Assembly: GCA_002007465.1 (NCBI GenBank)
Contig: LNAC01000103.1
Coordinates: 1,386,565-1,450,564 of the forward strand
Source: Ailurus styani
Taxonomy: Eukaryota; Chordata; Mammalia; Carnivora; Ailuridae
Direction of reading: 5' to 3'
Length of the DNA: 64,000 nt
Below are positions 48,175-60,660 of this stretch, in pieces. The position numbers and the translations under genes were made by a program. The notes below the pieces were generated by a model. It did no database searches. It was not told where the DNA came from and saw only the letters and a list, made by a program, of their open reading frames with translations. Position 1 is the first letter of the stretch. Every line of letters begins with the position of its first letter.

Positions 48175-48411
48175 ATTTTTTATTTTATTTTTTCAAAGAC
48201 TTTTAGTTATTTGATGTTTATTTGTTTAAGAAAGAGAGAGCAAGAGCAGGGAAGAAGCAGAGGGAGAGGGGGAGGGAGAGAATCTCAAGTAGATTCTGTG
48301 CTGCATGCAGAGCCCAAGGCAGGCTCAGTTTTTCAACCCTGAGACATTGACCTGAGCCAAAACCAAGAGTTGGATGCTAAACCAAGTGAGACACCCAGGT
48401 CTTTGCCCCTC
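48175..48411 (-). mobile_element. can-SINE, antisense, older copy
   Basis: T-rich tail, GAGAGCAAGAGCAGGGAAGA middle, diverged head GTGAGACACCCAGGTC. A target duplication CATGGTCTTT lies at 48165-48174 and 48412-48421. Confidence 0.9.
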
Positions 48412-48547
48412 CATGGTCTTTTAAAACTCTGTCTTTTTGGCCTATGATGTTTTTGCTCTTGTCTCTCCTCTTACAGTTCTGTACTTACATTTTTGGTATC
48501 CCCATTGTATTGTATTATTTTCCCCTATTAAAATATTAAAGTTATTA

Positions 48548-48751
48548 TTTTTTTTAAAGATTTTATTTATTCATTTTGACGCAGAGAGAGAGATTACAAG
48601 TAGGCAGAGAGGCAGGCAGAGAGAGAGGAGAGAGGAGGAAGCAGGCTCCCTACTGAGCAGAGAGTCCGATGTGGGCCTCGATCCCAGGACCCTGGGATCA
48701 TGACCTGAGCCGAAAGCAGCGGCTTTAACCCACTGAGCCACCCAGGCGCCC
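48548..48751 (-). mobile_element. can-SINE, antisense, young-looking
   Basis: Perfect 19-bp target duplication TAAAATATTAAAGTTATTA at 48529-48547 and 48752-48770. Full-length body with AGTAGGCAGAGAGGCAGGC and head GAGCCACCCAGGCGCCC. Confidence 0.97.
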
Positions 48752-48770
48752 TAAAATATTAAAGTTATTA

Positions 48771-50802
48771 AGAGAGAGTCTACTCTCAGACTTAATCATC
48801 ACTATTATTTTTGTTATTATTACTTTTAGTATTATTTTTTATTTTATGCTCGCTCTCTTTGTATATCCCTTCCAAAATGTAAATCAAATCATTCCCATTT
48901 TATTGAAATCCAACAGCTAACTGGATGTGTCAGGATCATTTCCAATAAAATACTATCAAACAAAAATACAATATATCAACTATCTTCCCTTATATATGTA
49001 TGAATGCACACACACACGCACACATACACACACACACACCCTAAACCTAAACTTTCTACATTTTCCATTTCTTATTGGTTGGACCAGGGGCTGACTGGTT
49101 AGCCATTTTCCGTTATAAGGCAAAGAACTATGTCTCAAAGAGTTTAAATGACTTCCACAGTGCCCACAGGATAGTAAATAAAAGAGTTCAAACTCACTTT
49201 CAAAAGTTATAACCATCAAAATTAGTCTTTTCTTCCCAAGTCCAAGTTAATTTATGAGGTGATTGAAAGGTGATGTTTTTATTAAATATTTTTCTCCATT
49301 CAAACTCTTTGGTTGTGGTTTAAGTGCCCATTTGTTTAAAAGTTAAAGAATTAACCAACTCCCACAGATTCAATTCATGGGCTACATAGGGTGAGTGGTA
49401 AATTTGAAGCTTCACCTAGTTTTCAAGTAGTTTATTGAATAAATTAACATTTTTTCCTGCTGAGCTGATTTATAGTCAAACACCAGCATTATTATAACTC
49501 AGATAAAAAAAAATGAGACATAGTTAGAGATTGGTAACTAGACAGAGAAAGCCAGAGAGGACAAGGAAGAGAACAAATCAACTGGCAGTAAAACATTAAG
49601 TGCTGATTTACTAGTCCTAGTCTAGATCTCCTTCCCGGTCAGTGGCAACTATTTTGTTATTCATTAATTTAATTGTTTTGAAGGGTTTTATCCAAGTAAT
49701 TAGTTGATATTTTTAAATTACTCAGAGTGATCCTGTTGCTGAAAATTATGTTGCTTATAAAAAAAATAATGACTATATGACCAGTATGTTGGGCATGGTG
49801 GTGATTCAATGGAAGCATGGTGTTCTTATTTTTTTCTACATTAAATGGAGGACAAGAGGGGAAAATATGAAGTACAGAAATAAATATGATAACTTCAAAA
49901 TAATTATAAAACACTATGGGGGATTTAACTAATGAGTTTGTAATTACTAGACCCTAGCATTTTAATTAAGGTTCTAATTTGAAAATATGGTTGGTTATTC
50001 ACAGGGGTCTTTAAACTTCCTTCTTATTATAATTTAATTAATTAACCCAAAGTAATAATTAAGATTCCTTTAGCAAATTAGCTTAATAATTTGAAGGAAA
50101 ATAATATAATCGATAGGATCATAGGTTAACATGAAATTACCATAAAAAGTACAAATGTAGAATTCTAGTACAACTGAAATATATCCTATTGCTATGCAGT
50201 CAATATGAACTATCATTTGAAAAGGAAAGTTATGTGTTTAGTTGAGTTAAAAATAATTTCACCATATTTTTACATTTTAATTTCTATTTTAAATAGGTGT
50301 TCTATCTTTTAATCTCCCCCATTTATTTTCAAAAAATATTTTTACATTACTATTATTCACTTTGACAGATACTTAGGGGGAGCTCAGGTTTTGAAGAAGC
50401 ATGATATTATTTTGTTTGCATGTTTACTAAATTCAATCTTTTTTTGGTACACTCTTCATTTATTCATATATTCATGGAGCACATGAAAATTTAAGTAAAC
50501 AAACACAATAATAATGCTAACAGTTCAGTGTTCATGAAGAATTGACTATACATTAGACTTTTTTCTGACATATTAAAGATCAAAGACAGAAATTTAGTGG
50601 ATAGTGGGAGCAGGGAAATTGACAGGTGGACAGAGGAGGAAGATATTAATCAAAACTATTTGAATCTCGATGACGTAGAATGTCCTCTTACCTACAACAA
50701 AGATAAGGGCGAATAAAGGCAAGTCTTCATCATTCCATTTTACCCTTGGCCAACTATTTCAGGACTCTGATAGTTACAAATTTTTGGCTATGAAGACAAA
50801 AC
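48771..50802. other. 2 kb with one CA repeat, otherwise nothing recognised
   Basis: Apart from the CA tract at 49007-49040 no gene or repeat is recognised. Confidence 0.4.
49007..49040. repeat. imperfect (CA)n microsatellite
   Basis: CA units interrupted by CG and TA. Confidence 0.92.
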
Positions 50803-50816
50803 CTAGTTTACCTGTT

Positions 50817-50991
50817 TTGTTTTGTTTTTAAGATTTTATTTATTTATTTGAGGGGGGGGTAAGTGAGAGAGAGAGAGAGAGAAAGAGAGAGCACAAGCCA
50901 GGGGAGAGGTAAAGGGAGAGAGAGGACCCTAGGATCATGACCTGAGCAGAAGGCAGATGCTTAACTTTCAGAGCCACCCAGATGCCCCCCT
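50817..50991 (-). mobile_element. can-SINE, antisense, internally deleted
   Basis: Target duplication CTAGTTTACCTGTT at 50803-50816 and 50992-51005. The part normally reading GCAGGCTCC...GGGCTCGAT between the GA-rich middle and GGACCCT is missing, so the copy is about 40 bp short. Confidence 0.95.
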
Positions 50992-51005
50992 CTAGTTTAC
51001 CTGTT

Positions 51006-52504
51006 AAACATAATTTTCATTTAGTCACCTGCTTTAAACACAGATGACTTGAAATGCCAATCACATGCTTAGCTAGTTAAAAGAAAAAGAGCTCTATGTC
51101 AAATGTGTTTACTTTTAATTTGCTTAAAACATTATGCTTGCTTTATTTTTAATACCTGTTAATCACTTATCAGTTGCATAACATTGTTTATAACTCAGAC
51201 TCATTCCAAATTTATTCCAAATAAAAGAATTGAAAATAAATTGAAATTACACTTGTAATATTTAGTTTCCAGTGATTTTTATTTTTCTGCATCTGGAGAG
51301 CTACAGATTAAAAGTGACAGCCAAATGCATGATACGGTGGTTTATGAACCAAAATTTCAAGATTATATAATGAATTTTGACTTCCTTTGCAGCTTCGAGG
51401 TCTCCTTTTGAATTGAGTTTAAAAAGCTCAAAGAGAGTGACTGTAGGAAAAAACATTAAGAATTAACCTCTACAATGAGAGATAAATTGGCTAAAAAGAA
51501 ATCCGTGTTTATATATACAAAATATTTTGGACTTGTACTCAGTTTTATTTCTTCCTTCTTTGTTGAGTGAAAGGACATGGCATAAAAGTAGAAACTATCC
51601 TGTCAAAATACACAAAGAAATGAATCATTTCAGGTATATTCATAAGGCCCTCTCTGCAATTAAGTTAATGGGTAAATTAATCTTCTCTATATTGTTGAAA
51701 TCTATGAGTTATATGAATACACCAGCATTTAGAATGAGTATAAACAGTAAAATCTTTACTGGTAAATTGTATATGTTTGTATAGCATGATAATTGGGCCT
51801 CCTGGGGCAATAGTTGATACAAACACTTTTTTGGGAGGGTGAAATTGATAGGTAATATGACAGTGCTGAATGCATATTCTGTGAAGATTGACCTTCTCTG
51901 ACAAATATCTATTATATCATACAAAATTCTGCCAATTAGAATTTCATAGGATTTGACAAACCAATATGCACCTCCTACCCGCCCACCCGTAGAGCAGTGC
52001 CATCAACATTTGGATTTGAGGCCATTTATAAATCCATACCAGTTCAATTAAAGGTTCAGAGACTCAGTTTAAGAACTGGGGCTCTTGGATTAATGTGTTA
52101 TATGTGTCAATAATCCAGCTACAGAAAGCATGAGCAGATAGTTTGTACGGAGAAGTGGGGTGGTGAAGGAGTGAAATACAGTTTCCAAGCACTTTGTACT
52201 TTGAGTAAAGGTGAATGATGACATCCTCTAATGCAGGATATACTTGAATAGTCTGAATGTTTATGAGCTATCAGATGCTAGAGGAATTCACACACAAGGA
52301 GAGTTTCAACAGCTAAGAGTGAAATAAAGGCATATAAGCAATTGTAAAATGATAAACATGAATTTTAAATAAATGTTAATGGCCAGCAAAGCTCTAATAA
52401 CTTTTCTGAGACATTCTTTGATTCCCAGCTCATAGAATCCTCTCTGTTGACATTCCTTCTACATCTCAATAATGGATCATTTTAAGCTTAGTTTTGAGAC
52501 ATTT
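51006..52504. other. 1.5 kb, nothing recognised
   Basis: No gene or confident repeat. An open frame at 51527-51784 overlaps others on the minus strand and has no recognised similarity. Confidence 0.4.
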
Positions 52505-52640
52505 CTTCATCAATCTATTCAACCAATAACTATTGAGAAATTATTGTACATAAAGGACTATTCTAAGTTCTGGAGTGACAGCAATGAAAAACAGATTAAA
52601 AACTGTTTTCTCCCTGGAACTTATTTGTAGTGGGGCTGTT
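52505..52640 (-). repeat. L2 LINE 3' end, antisense
   Basis: TCTATTCAACCAATAACTAT then TGAGAAATTATTGTACATAA, GGACTATTCTAAGTTCTGGA, and GACAGCAATGAAAAACAGAT follows the reversed L2 3' end (TTCAACAAATATTTATTGAG through GGGGATACAGCAGTGAACAA). Confidence 0.65.
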
Positions 52641-53434
52641 ACGAAAAAAAATTAATCTGGGTATGAAATGGAGAAGGTCTTTGTGATAACTCCACCCAAC
52701 TGGGACAAATATGGGGTTATGCACCTTCTGAAGGGTATGTCTCTCTGTGTGTATGTGAAAGAGAGAAACCTCTGAGTATAAGAATCACATCACAGATTAT
52801 GAGTTTAGCTAGATTTAACTGCATGTTTGAATCTATGAATTAATGCAGATTTTCTTTCTCCTTAGAATTAGGTGAGACCTGGAGTGAGCAGTACACACAC
52901 TTTAGGATAAGAAAAAGTCTGAGCAAAAGGGCCATTTTTGAGTTCAGAGTGGCTTCCCCTTATAAAAATCCTTTCAGCAAGAAGACCAATACTTCTGAAT
53001 TAAAAACAAAGCAACACTACACACACACACACACACACACACAAGCACGCAAGCACAGAAAGAAACATCCTGTTTTTTATATGCTCCTTGAAAACATCTT
53101 AGAAGATGATGCCCACTCTACCTGGTGCCCAAAATGTACCTGAGCACCTCAGAAGACATCTGAATATCTCAGTAAATATGGCTCAGAGCATAATGAGAAA
53201 AGTAAAGTTACACGAGTAAGGACTAGGGCTTTTCGAGGATCTGAATGCTAAGTTCAGTGAAGGCGCCAAGGGTTCTCAACTCTTCCTCTGATGTTGTTTG
53301 GCTTCCAAGAGTGGCCTCTACTTCTACTCATGTATTTCAACTACTGATTCTCTTGCATTTATTATTATATTGAGCAACATCAATGTTTGTTCATTTCCAT
53401 TTTACTCTGTTACATAATAATAGGAAGCAGAGAA
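52641..53434. other. unique stretch with a CA repeat
   Basis: Besides the CA tract at 53018-53042 no gene or repeat is recognised. Confidence 0.4.
53018..53042. repeat. (AC)n microsatellite
   Basis: About 12 pure AC units. Confidence 0.95.
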
Positions 53435-53818
53435 TATACAATTTTCCCATATGCACCTAATATACCCAAAGCAATCTACACATTCATTTCAATCTCTATT
53501 AAAATACCAATGGGATTTTTCAAGAAACTGGAACAAATCATCCACAAAAGACCCCAAATAGCCAAATAACCATGAGGAAAAAGAACAAAACTGGAAGTAT
53601 CACAATACCAGATTTTAAGATATACTATTAAGCTAAAATAATAAAAAAAAAGTATGGTACTGACACAAAAATAGACATATACATCAATGGAATACAATTG
53701 AGAGTCCAGAAATAAACTCATGCTTATGTTGTCAATTAATCTATGGCAAAGAAGCAAGAATATACAATTGGGAAAAGACTGTCTTTTCAATAAATGGTGC
53801 TGGGAAAACTAGATTGCT
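53435..53818 (+). mobile_element. L1 ORF2 fragment, sense, both ends missing
   Basis: CAAGAAACTGGAACAAATCA, AAAGACCCCAAATAGCCAAA, AGTATCACAATACCAGATTT and TTCAATAAATGGTGCTGGGA parallel the ORF2 sequence of the L1 at 9340-9680. Frameshifts and stops are frequent. Neither 3' UTR nor poly-A is present. Confidence 0.8.
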
Positions 53819-54826
53819 ATGATGAATTGGCTTTCTATGATGGAAATCTTATTTTGTATGTAGCAATAAGCTATGATATGGTTATATATAAGAGATAAAC
53901 TTACTTTGACAGAGTTTATGTGGCTCTTGATTCGGTAGTATTTTGGAGGGTGCTGAAAAAGGTAGTCTCTGAATTTTCAAGTGTTTGTGTTTAGCAATGA
54001 GAAAAAAAATAAAATTCACACGACTTCGTAATTCAGGGCAAATTTACTTTGTTTTTATAAACCATAGATATCAGTAAAATATACTTATGTAGTTTTTTTC
54101 TTAAGTTTGTTTTGGGTATTTAAAAATTTCCTTGACTACATTTTAGCCTTTAGATTAATCAATGGGCAAATACAAAAAGTATATACTTCTAGACTATCCA
54201 CTGTACAGCTATTCCAAAGAAAACTGAGAAACTTTTACTTGATTCGAAGATTATATTGGGCAGGGAACAAATTCACAAACAGGGCGATTCCAACCTGAAA
54301 TTGGTATGAAACTCAGAGGTCTGACCTTACAGGAAGACTTATAATGTAGAAATGAGCAAGTTGTTTATCTCTAATAATTGGTTATTACAACGGAAGGTGT
54401 CCAGAGGCAGGGGGAGGGATAAATATGATTATCTTATATCATTTGAGGAAATGACTTAAGTTTCATTTATGATTATCAGAGGCACTTAAAAGAAATGTTT
54501 TTCTTGTGTTCATGAAATAAGCTAGATTAAGTTTTGTTTCTGTGGTTTACCTGGATTTTGTCTGTTTGGGGGATCCTCAAGACTAGGCTCCATTTTATTT
54601 TATTTTAGCAATATAAATATATTTTCTCCATAATAATGTCAAGTAAAAATTCTAATATCATTAATATCTCAACTTATTATTTTAATTACTTTATAACATC
54701 CCATTATTCTTCTGACAAACATTTTATTTTATCTATCTTTTCATTATAAGTTACACCATGAATAATTAGAGAGTTTTTCTAATATTACTAATGTATTACA
54801 ATAACCTTGGGTCAATATTTTTTCAA
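53819..54826. other. AT-rich stretch, nothing recognised
   Basis: No gene or confident repeat. Confidence 0.45.
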
Positions 54827-54841
54827 GGTATCAGCATTTTA

Positions 54842-55038
54842 TTTTTTTTCTTGATTTTATTTATTTGACACAGAGAGAGAGATCAGATCACAAGTAGGCA
54901 GAGAGGCAGGCAGAGAGAGAGGAGGAAGCAGGCTCCCCGCTGAGCAGGGAGCCCGATGCGGGCCTCGATCCCAGGACACTGAGATCATGACCTGAGCCGA
55001 AGGCAGAGGCTTTAACCCACGGAGCCACCCAGGCGCCC
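54842..55038 (-). mobile_element. can-SINE, antisense, young-looking
   Basis: Perfect 15-bp target duplication GGTATCAGCATTTTA at 54827-54841 and 55039-55053. Body intact except for a small GATCA duplication (GATCAGATCACAAG). Confidence 0.97.
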
Positions 55039-55053
55039 GGTATCAGCATTTTA

Positions 55054-56109
55054 ACACTCAGAACAAAATGTATTTACTGAAATCAGTCAAAAAGCAAACC
55101 TCTAACTTTTATGGTAAAAATAGAATGGCTAGATCAGTTACAATTTGCTCCCATTTTCCCATATTGGTCCACAAGAAAAATAAATGTGTTAGTCTTTCCC
55201 CTGACATTTAAAGGAAATAGTATATCCTATGGAGTACTTTACCTTTTCAATCAGCTTTCCTCTACAGACTTCCTTCCTTCATCAGATTAGTCAGCAGTGG
55301 TCTTCTGATGAGGAACTGAAGATATCAGTTTTCTTTTATTCAAGCGCATCAGGAAGAGAACGCGTTTATGTAGCTGTTCTCCAGCATAAGTAGCTCACTG
55401 CAGGTGATCATAAAAAGGTTCATTATTATTATTTGATATCGTAATTTGGCAAGCTGGGCTCATGCACTTTCTTGCAAGACCGTTTTGATATCTTATAAAA
55501 GTTCTTTCAGGAAACCAGGGCACCATTTTATGCTTGCAAATAAAAGCTAGCATCTTGAAAAATTAAAATTAGATTATACTTCTGTGCATTAAGTGAATAA
55601 TTTCAACGGATTAGAAAGGACATATTGACTCTAAAATTTTCTGCAACTAATATATAGCATAAAAGAGAATAACCATGTTGTTTTTCCCAATTCTGACTTT
55701 ATTTTAGTCGTAGTAAAAGATAATTTTAAGCAGATGATCTATAATGTGCAGCCTGATGCTGATATATGCATAATGTGCATGCATTTTGAAGGAGTAGAAT
55801 AGAGGAGACAAATATAAGTAATTACATTTTTTAATTATTTTGTCATTTTTCTGATCATTTTGTAATAATTTTGTGTACATTTATCAAACAGCTTCTTGAC
55901 ATACCTTTTATTTTTTTTTAGTTTATCTAACCATCAAAGAATGTGTCCTCCAAGTACATGCAAACATAAAATATATTAAAATAAAATAAGAGAAATAAAC
56001 AAAATAAAATAAAATACTTTTGGCATTTAAGCTCCTCCTCAGTGTTCTATAGTCCTAGAATTAATGAGCACAGGGTTTCTAAATATGTCCTCAGGAAGGA
56101 AGAGAACCT
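55054..56109. other. unique stretch with an A-rich simple repeat
   Basis: An AAAAT-rich tract lies at about 55978-56017. The 55240-55440 part is less AT-rich than its surroundings but matches nothing I know. Confidence 0.4.
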
Positions 56110-56647
56110 GGGGTGCATGGTGACTATGGTAGCTCTTGTCCCAAGATGGTCCCTAATGAACTGCAACCCCTGGTATTTGTCTCTTTTTGTGGTCTCTTGC
56201 CACAGTGAAACTGATCTGTTCTGAGACTCATTTAAGCCACAGAGAGAACAGAAGTAACACAGTGCCAACTTTGGGACAAAATCTTAAGAAGGCATGACAG
56301 GAAGATTTTGGATTTTTGGGAGCCTTGAGCTTCCCAGTAAGAAGAAAAACTTGTGGATAGAGGGTGTGGAGAAACCAAATGGAGAGGAAGAGGCCCTGAG
56401 ACCATATGGAAAGAGATGCAGCCATTTCAACAACCCAGGTGATTCTAAATTTCCAGCCCTTTCTGCCTTGGAGCCAGGCAAATATGTAGAAACATCTTAG
56501 ATATCCCAGTCACCATCCAATTACAACTACATAAAAGACTCGAAGGAAAAACAACAGAGCTGCCCAGTTGAGTCCAGATAATAAGGCATTATTGTTTTAA
56601 GTCAGTAAATTTTGAGGTGCACTCAGCAACCAATAACCAAAACAGTG
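56110..56647 (+). mobile_element. MLT1-type LTR (MaLR, ERVL-derived), solo, sense
   Basis: The 3' end is diagnostic: AATAAGGCATTATTGTTTTA, AGTCAGTAAATTTTGAGGTG, then AGCAACCAATAACCAAAACA matches the MLT1 end (TTGTTTTAAGCCACTAAGTT then GCAGCAATAGATAACTGA). Upstream, GAACAGAAGTAACACAGTGC then CAACTTTGGGAC and CTTAAGAAGGCATGACAGG follows the mid-LTR text. No internal region or second LTR is seen. The 5' limit is approximate. Confidence 0.7.
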
Positions 56648-56704
56648 ATCCATGAACATTGCCACGACCAAGAAAGCCTGGTAACACAGAATTTTGGCTC
56701 ATTA

Positions 56705-56870
56705 CATGGTTTATATCATTTTATCACTTAAACAGCCCTACCACAGAGTTACTAATAATATTGAGTCCCTATCAGAGATAAAGAAACTGAAGTTTGTGGG
56801 TTTTTTGATAACACATGTCAGACATGTTAAACCTATATTGAACTGCAGTTACTGAAGACACAGTGAAACG
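56705..56870 (-). repeat. MIR, antisense
   Basis: Antisense MIR order: TATATCATTTTATCACTTAA, CAGCCCTACCACAGAGTTAC, AATAATATTGAGTCCCTATC, AGAGATAAAGAAACTGAAGT, GATAACACATGTCAGACATG. Confidence 0.65.
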
Positions 56871-57129
56871 ATTCATATATGCATAAAGCTGAAGAGATCA
56901 TGTCATACTGCTGCTTAAAATTTCCCTGTGTTTTTCCTTAATACTTGAAGTTAAATCCTTACTTTGGCTTTCCAGACCCGGAATGATCTACCTTTCTGCA
57001 ACCTCTCTACCTTTGTTCCTAGTCTCTTCCCTATCCATGTACTTCTTATCCCATTTTCTGCACTAGCTTCCCTACTGATCCTAGAATAACACATTTTTGC
57101 TCTAGGGTTGTTAGTTCTTGCTGCTTAAC

Positions 57130-57345
57130 TCTGCCAACCGTAGCAACTAATTAAATTTCAGAATACTTAGTATGTGCTAGGTGCAGAGCTTTAAGTTATT
57201 AATCTGTTACTACTCAAAGAAACCCACTGTATATGAGGAGAAACTGATGCAGAGAAAGTTATGAACCTTGCCAAGGTAAAACAGCAAATAAAAGGACCAA
57301 AATCTGATCACAGGCTGACCTGCCCTACAGTATCAATGTACTATG
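57130..57345 (-). repeat. MIR, antisense, nested in L2
   Basis: AGTATGTGCTAGGTGCAGAG, GAGGAGAAACTGATGCAGAG, AAAGTTATGAACCTTGCCAA and GGTAAAACAGCAAATAAAAG match reversed MIR in order. It separates two L2 parts that are adjacent in consensus. Confidence 0.78.
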
Positions 57346-57675
57346 GTACCGCTGCCTAAATTTTCTTCTACTAGATGTCTACTTCCCTTGTTTCTCAACC
57401 TTCTCCAGGACTTTGCTCAAGTGTTACTCTGCCAGAACACGTCTTTAACTTTACATAAAATAGAATCCTTGTCATCTTTATACATTTACCCCACTTTATC
57501 TTTCTTCATAACACTGATTTTCATTTGATATACTATTATTTATTTATTCACTGTCCATCTCTCTTCACACTAGAAAGTGAAAGAGCAGATTTTTTTTTTT
57601 TTTTTTGCTACTCATTTTTGACTTCCAGTGCCAAAAAAAGTACCAGGCAAATAAGAGGCACTAAAAGTAGTTGTC

Positions 57676-57894
57676 GGGCGCCTGGGTGGCTCAGTGGGTT
57701 AAAGCCTCTGCCTTCGGCTCAGGTCATGATCTCAGGGTCCTGGGATTGAGGCCCATATCGGGCTCTCTGCTCAGCAGGGAGCCTGCTTCCTCCTCTCTCC
57801 CTCCCTCCTCTCTGCCTGCCTCTCTGCCTGCCTCTTTGCCTACTTGTGATCTCTCTCTCTGTGTCAAATAAATAAATAAAATCTTTAAAAAAAC
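57676..57894 (+). mobile_element. can-SINE, full length, nested in L2
   Basis: Head GGGCGCCTGGGTGGCTCAG, near-consensus tRNA-like part, and an extended CT block with two extra CTGCCTGCCTCT units. Target duplication AAGTAGTTGTC at 57665-57675 and 57895-57905. Among the best-preserved copies. Confidence 0.97.
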
Positions 57895-57925
57895 AAGTAG
57901 TTGTCAAATAAAAATAATTAGTGAA

Positions 57926-58569
57926 GATTTAGGTTTTGAATCCATTTTGCAGTCTGAATCCAGTTTGAGCATAGTCTGTTCCTGTATTTGTCTTCTATCA
58001 CTCTAAAAATTGTTATTTAAATATTAATTTACATTTATATTTTCAGGTGCACATATTTATCTTTTGTGGCCTAAATTTGTGTTAAGACTTTTGAATATTG
58101 GAAATAATTTCTTATTTTTTCTATACCCATATATCATGCGTAAGAGCAAATAAATCATTTCTTAAGTATATTTGATTCTCTTCAACAAACTCTGAATGAA
58201 ACTATGAATTCTAGCAAATAGTCACATTGCAAGATAGATATTGGTTCTAACACTTAATAACTTTAACTAACATCCCTACCATGAATGTCTTTATTTTACA
58301 GTGGTCTTAATGATATTAATGTCTATGTAACATGCCTGCACATAAGTCATGGTAGGTATACCATGATGCAGTGATAATATATTCACACACACATACATAT
58401 ATATGCATATGCATATATATTTTCCCCCTCCTCATGGGACATTTGCTTTGAAACTAATTCACTCCTTACTGCGTATCTTTCATATACTTGTTTAAAATTA
58501 CAGCTGTCAATTTAATGGAACTTTTATAGTGAAACACACTTCTAAGTTTGTTGTGGCACAGAAAAGGGA
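57926..58569. other. AT-rich stretch, nothing recognised
   Basis: A TATATGCATATGCATATATA patch at about 58396. No gene or repeat is recognised. Confidence 0.45.
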
Positions 58570-59050
58570 CATAAAAAAAAGCATTAATCAGAGAAATAAT
58601 GAAACTCCCAAATACAGGAAATGATAGAAATAAGCTTATATCAGATCCAAATAAAGGATTGCTACAGAAGTAAAATAATATAGAATTACTTAAAAAATCA
58701 AAGAACTAGGTAAAAATAACTAAATTAGATGTTCTATCAATTTACTAAATCAGAAAATAATGAAGGCCAAAACTGACAAATTTCTAAATGAGAATGTGAA
58801 AAAAGTCTGAAATAACCATGAAAAAAACTTTATTAAAAATATTTCTTTGTTCAAAAATCTAGATGAATTTGATGATTTTCTAGGGGAAAAATATACCAAA
58901 AATTAACATCAGAAGAGGAAGGAATGAAAGAGGACAATTTCTATTAAACTAATTGAGAAAGTTTTATAAGCACTGATCCCAGATCTTTTCACACAAGAAC
59001 TCTACCAGTCTTTCAAGCAACACACATACAATCAGAATGGCATTTAATTT
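58570..59050 (+). mobile_element. old L1 ORF2 fragment, sense
   Basis: GATTTTCTAGGGGAAAAATA then ACATCAGAAGAGGAAGGAAT, AATTTCTATTAAACTAATTG and ACAAGAACTCTACCAGTCTT follow ORF2 just upstream of the reverse transcriptase core. The gene is heavily decayed. It may be the same element as the L1 3' end to the right. Confidence 0.55.
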
Positions 59051-59339
59051 GGTTCAAGAGAAAGCCAGAGAGGGAAAAAGAATTAAAAAAAAATTCTTCC
59101 CCTAGTTTACTGAACTAAATCATCATAACTTTAGGAATTTAGAAAAGGAGCTACTACAACCAGATCCTAACCATTAATTTTTATATGGTACTCAAAGATA
59201 CTAACAGCTATTTTACAACATCTAATTTCAAAATATACATTTTGTTGAACATGTATGTATATTTCTGTTCAGTTTACAATTAATATAGAATGTCATTTAT
59301 AGAATATGTACATCTTCGGCTTTTGTAGATTATCCCAAA

Positions 59340-59975
59340 CTGTTTTCCAATAAAATTTATTGTATGTTCATACAATGGGTTCCACAATGAAATATTACAT
59401 ATTAATGGATATAAATTCCAATTATACATGTAAGAACAGATAAATCACAAAAACATCAAATCTTATAAACACAGATGCAAGAGGGTAGAAGGTATAGTAC
59501 CATTTTTAATAATGTAATCATTACCAAAACTGCACTTTGCTATTAGAAGACAGGGGGGTGCTTGGGTGGCTCAGTCAGTTAAGTGTCTGCTTTTGGCTCA
59601 GGTCATGATCCCAGGATCTCAGGATGGAGCCTTGTGTCAGACTCCCCACTCAGCAGGGAATATGTTTCTCCCTTTCTCTCTGCCCCTTCCCCACTCGTGT
59701 GCTTGCCCTTTCTCTTTTTAAAAAGAAGACAGGATTGATGGGGTGACGATTTTGTGACTACTGTTTAGAAGGAAGGAAAGGGGCACTTCTGGGATACCGG
59801 CACTATGGTAATATTCTTTCATGATCTGGACTCAAGTTATATATGCTTAGTTTGCGAAAATTAATGAGCTATATTCATATATATATATAACTACAATGAA
59901 GAATTTTAAAAATTAAATGTTTATACTTATATACATGTATTTGTGTATAAATACTTCAATTGAAAGGTTTTAAAA
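59340..59975 (+). mobile_element. old L1 3' end, sense, split by a SINE
   Basis: Old L1 3' UTR text in order: GGGTTCCACAATGAAATATT, GATGCAAGAGGGTAGAAGGT, then after the SINE TAATATTCTTTCATGATCTG, TAGTTTGCGAAAATTAATGA and a final ACTTCAATTGAAAGG. This matches the family whose 3' UTR ends with a TATACTTCAATAAAA motif. Confidence 0.65.
59555..59723 (+). mobile_element. can-SINE without its AATAAA tail
   Basis: Target duplication AGAAGACAGG at 59545-59554 and 59724-59733. The element starts GGGGTGCTTGGGTGGCTCAG but ends TTTCTCTTTTTAAAA right after the CT-rich block, lacking the AATAAA repeats. Confidence 0.92.
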
Positions 59976-60429
59976 ATCCTAGCCAAGTTTGATTTGTTTT
60001 AGTAATGAATAAAACAGTTTGTTAGAAAATATTTTACTAACATGTACTGATATCCATATTAAATCAAAAGAGAAACAAAAATGAGAATATCAATCTCAGG
60101 AAAAATTAATAAACTTATTATTTAGTTCTTGTTTTTTAATTAGCTTATTTCTCTTATCAGAACTCATGTTAGCCACATATATTTTGGAAATCATATTTTT
60201 GGGGGCAGGGGAGGTACATATTAGAAGTTATATGAACAGTCCTTAGCAAGATTTCCAGCATTGTATATTAATGAAACAAATTTATATTTCTGCTTTGAAA
60301 TTCATGAATATTTACAAAAAATAGATTTTTAAAAGATGGTAAATAGCCTTAGAAAGGACAGTTCACAACTTGCCATGTTTTGGCTGCCAAATAACTTGTA
60401 ATAAAACTTTCATTTTTCAGAGATCCCAG
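59976..60429. other. AT-rich stretch, nothing recognised
   Basis: No gene or repeat is recognised. Confidence 0.45.
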
Positions 60430-60660
60430 AAGTGAGTAAGAAAGAAAAATGAGCAAAAAGTAAAATGACCAAAATGCATAAAATGCCAATTCATGGAAGC
60501 CATAACCATATCACTATGAATAAAGAGGGTCAACCTCCCTGATACTCAGGTAAATGCACACTAAGATTAATGTTACTAACTTTCACTAATATTATTAAAA
60601 TTATTCACAATATCTAGTATAGCAAATGATGTGAGAATATTAACAACTCTATATGCATAT
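60430..60660 (+). repeat. possible old L1 ORF2 C-terminal fragment, sense
   Basis: AAGAGGGTCAACCTCCCTGA then TACTCAGGTAAATGCACACT recalls the ORF2 stretch reading TTCAACCTCACTAGTAATCA and GGGAAATGCAAATTAAAACC in consensus. Weak match. Confidence 0.4.

Larger units (their letters stand above)
56905..57925 (+). repeat. L2 LINE 3' end, sense, interrupted by a MIR and a can-SINE
   Basis: The first part (56905-57130) shows GTTAAATCCTTACTTTGGC and GGAATGATCTACCTTTCTGC. After a MIR, the second part resumes colinearly at about 57346 with CTACTAGATGTCTACTTCCC, CTTTGCTCAAGTGTTACTCT, CCCCACTTTATCTTTCTTCA, TATTTATTTATTCACTGTCC and GTACCAGGCAAATAAGAGGC. A SINE then splits the last 20 bases. This is the longest well-ordered L2 in the window. 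Confidence 0.8.
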
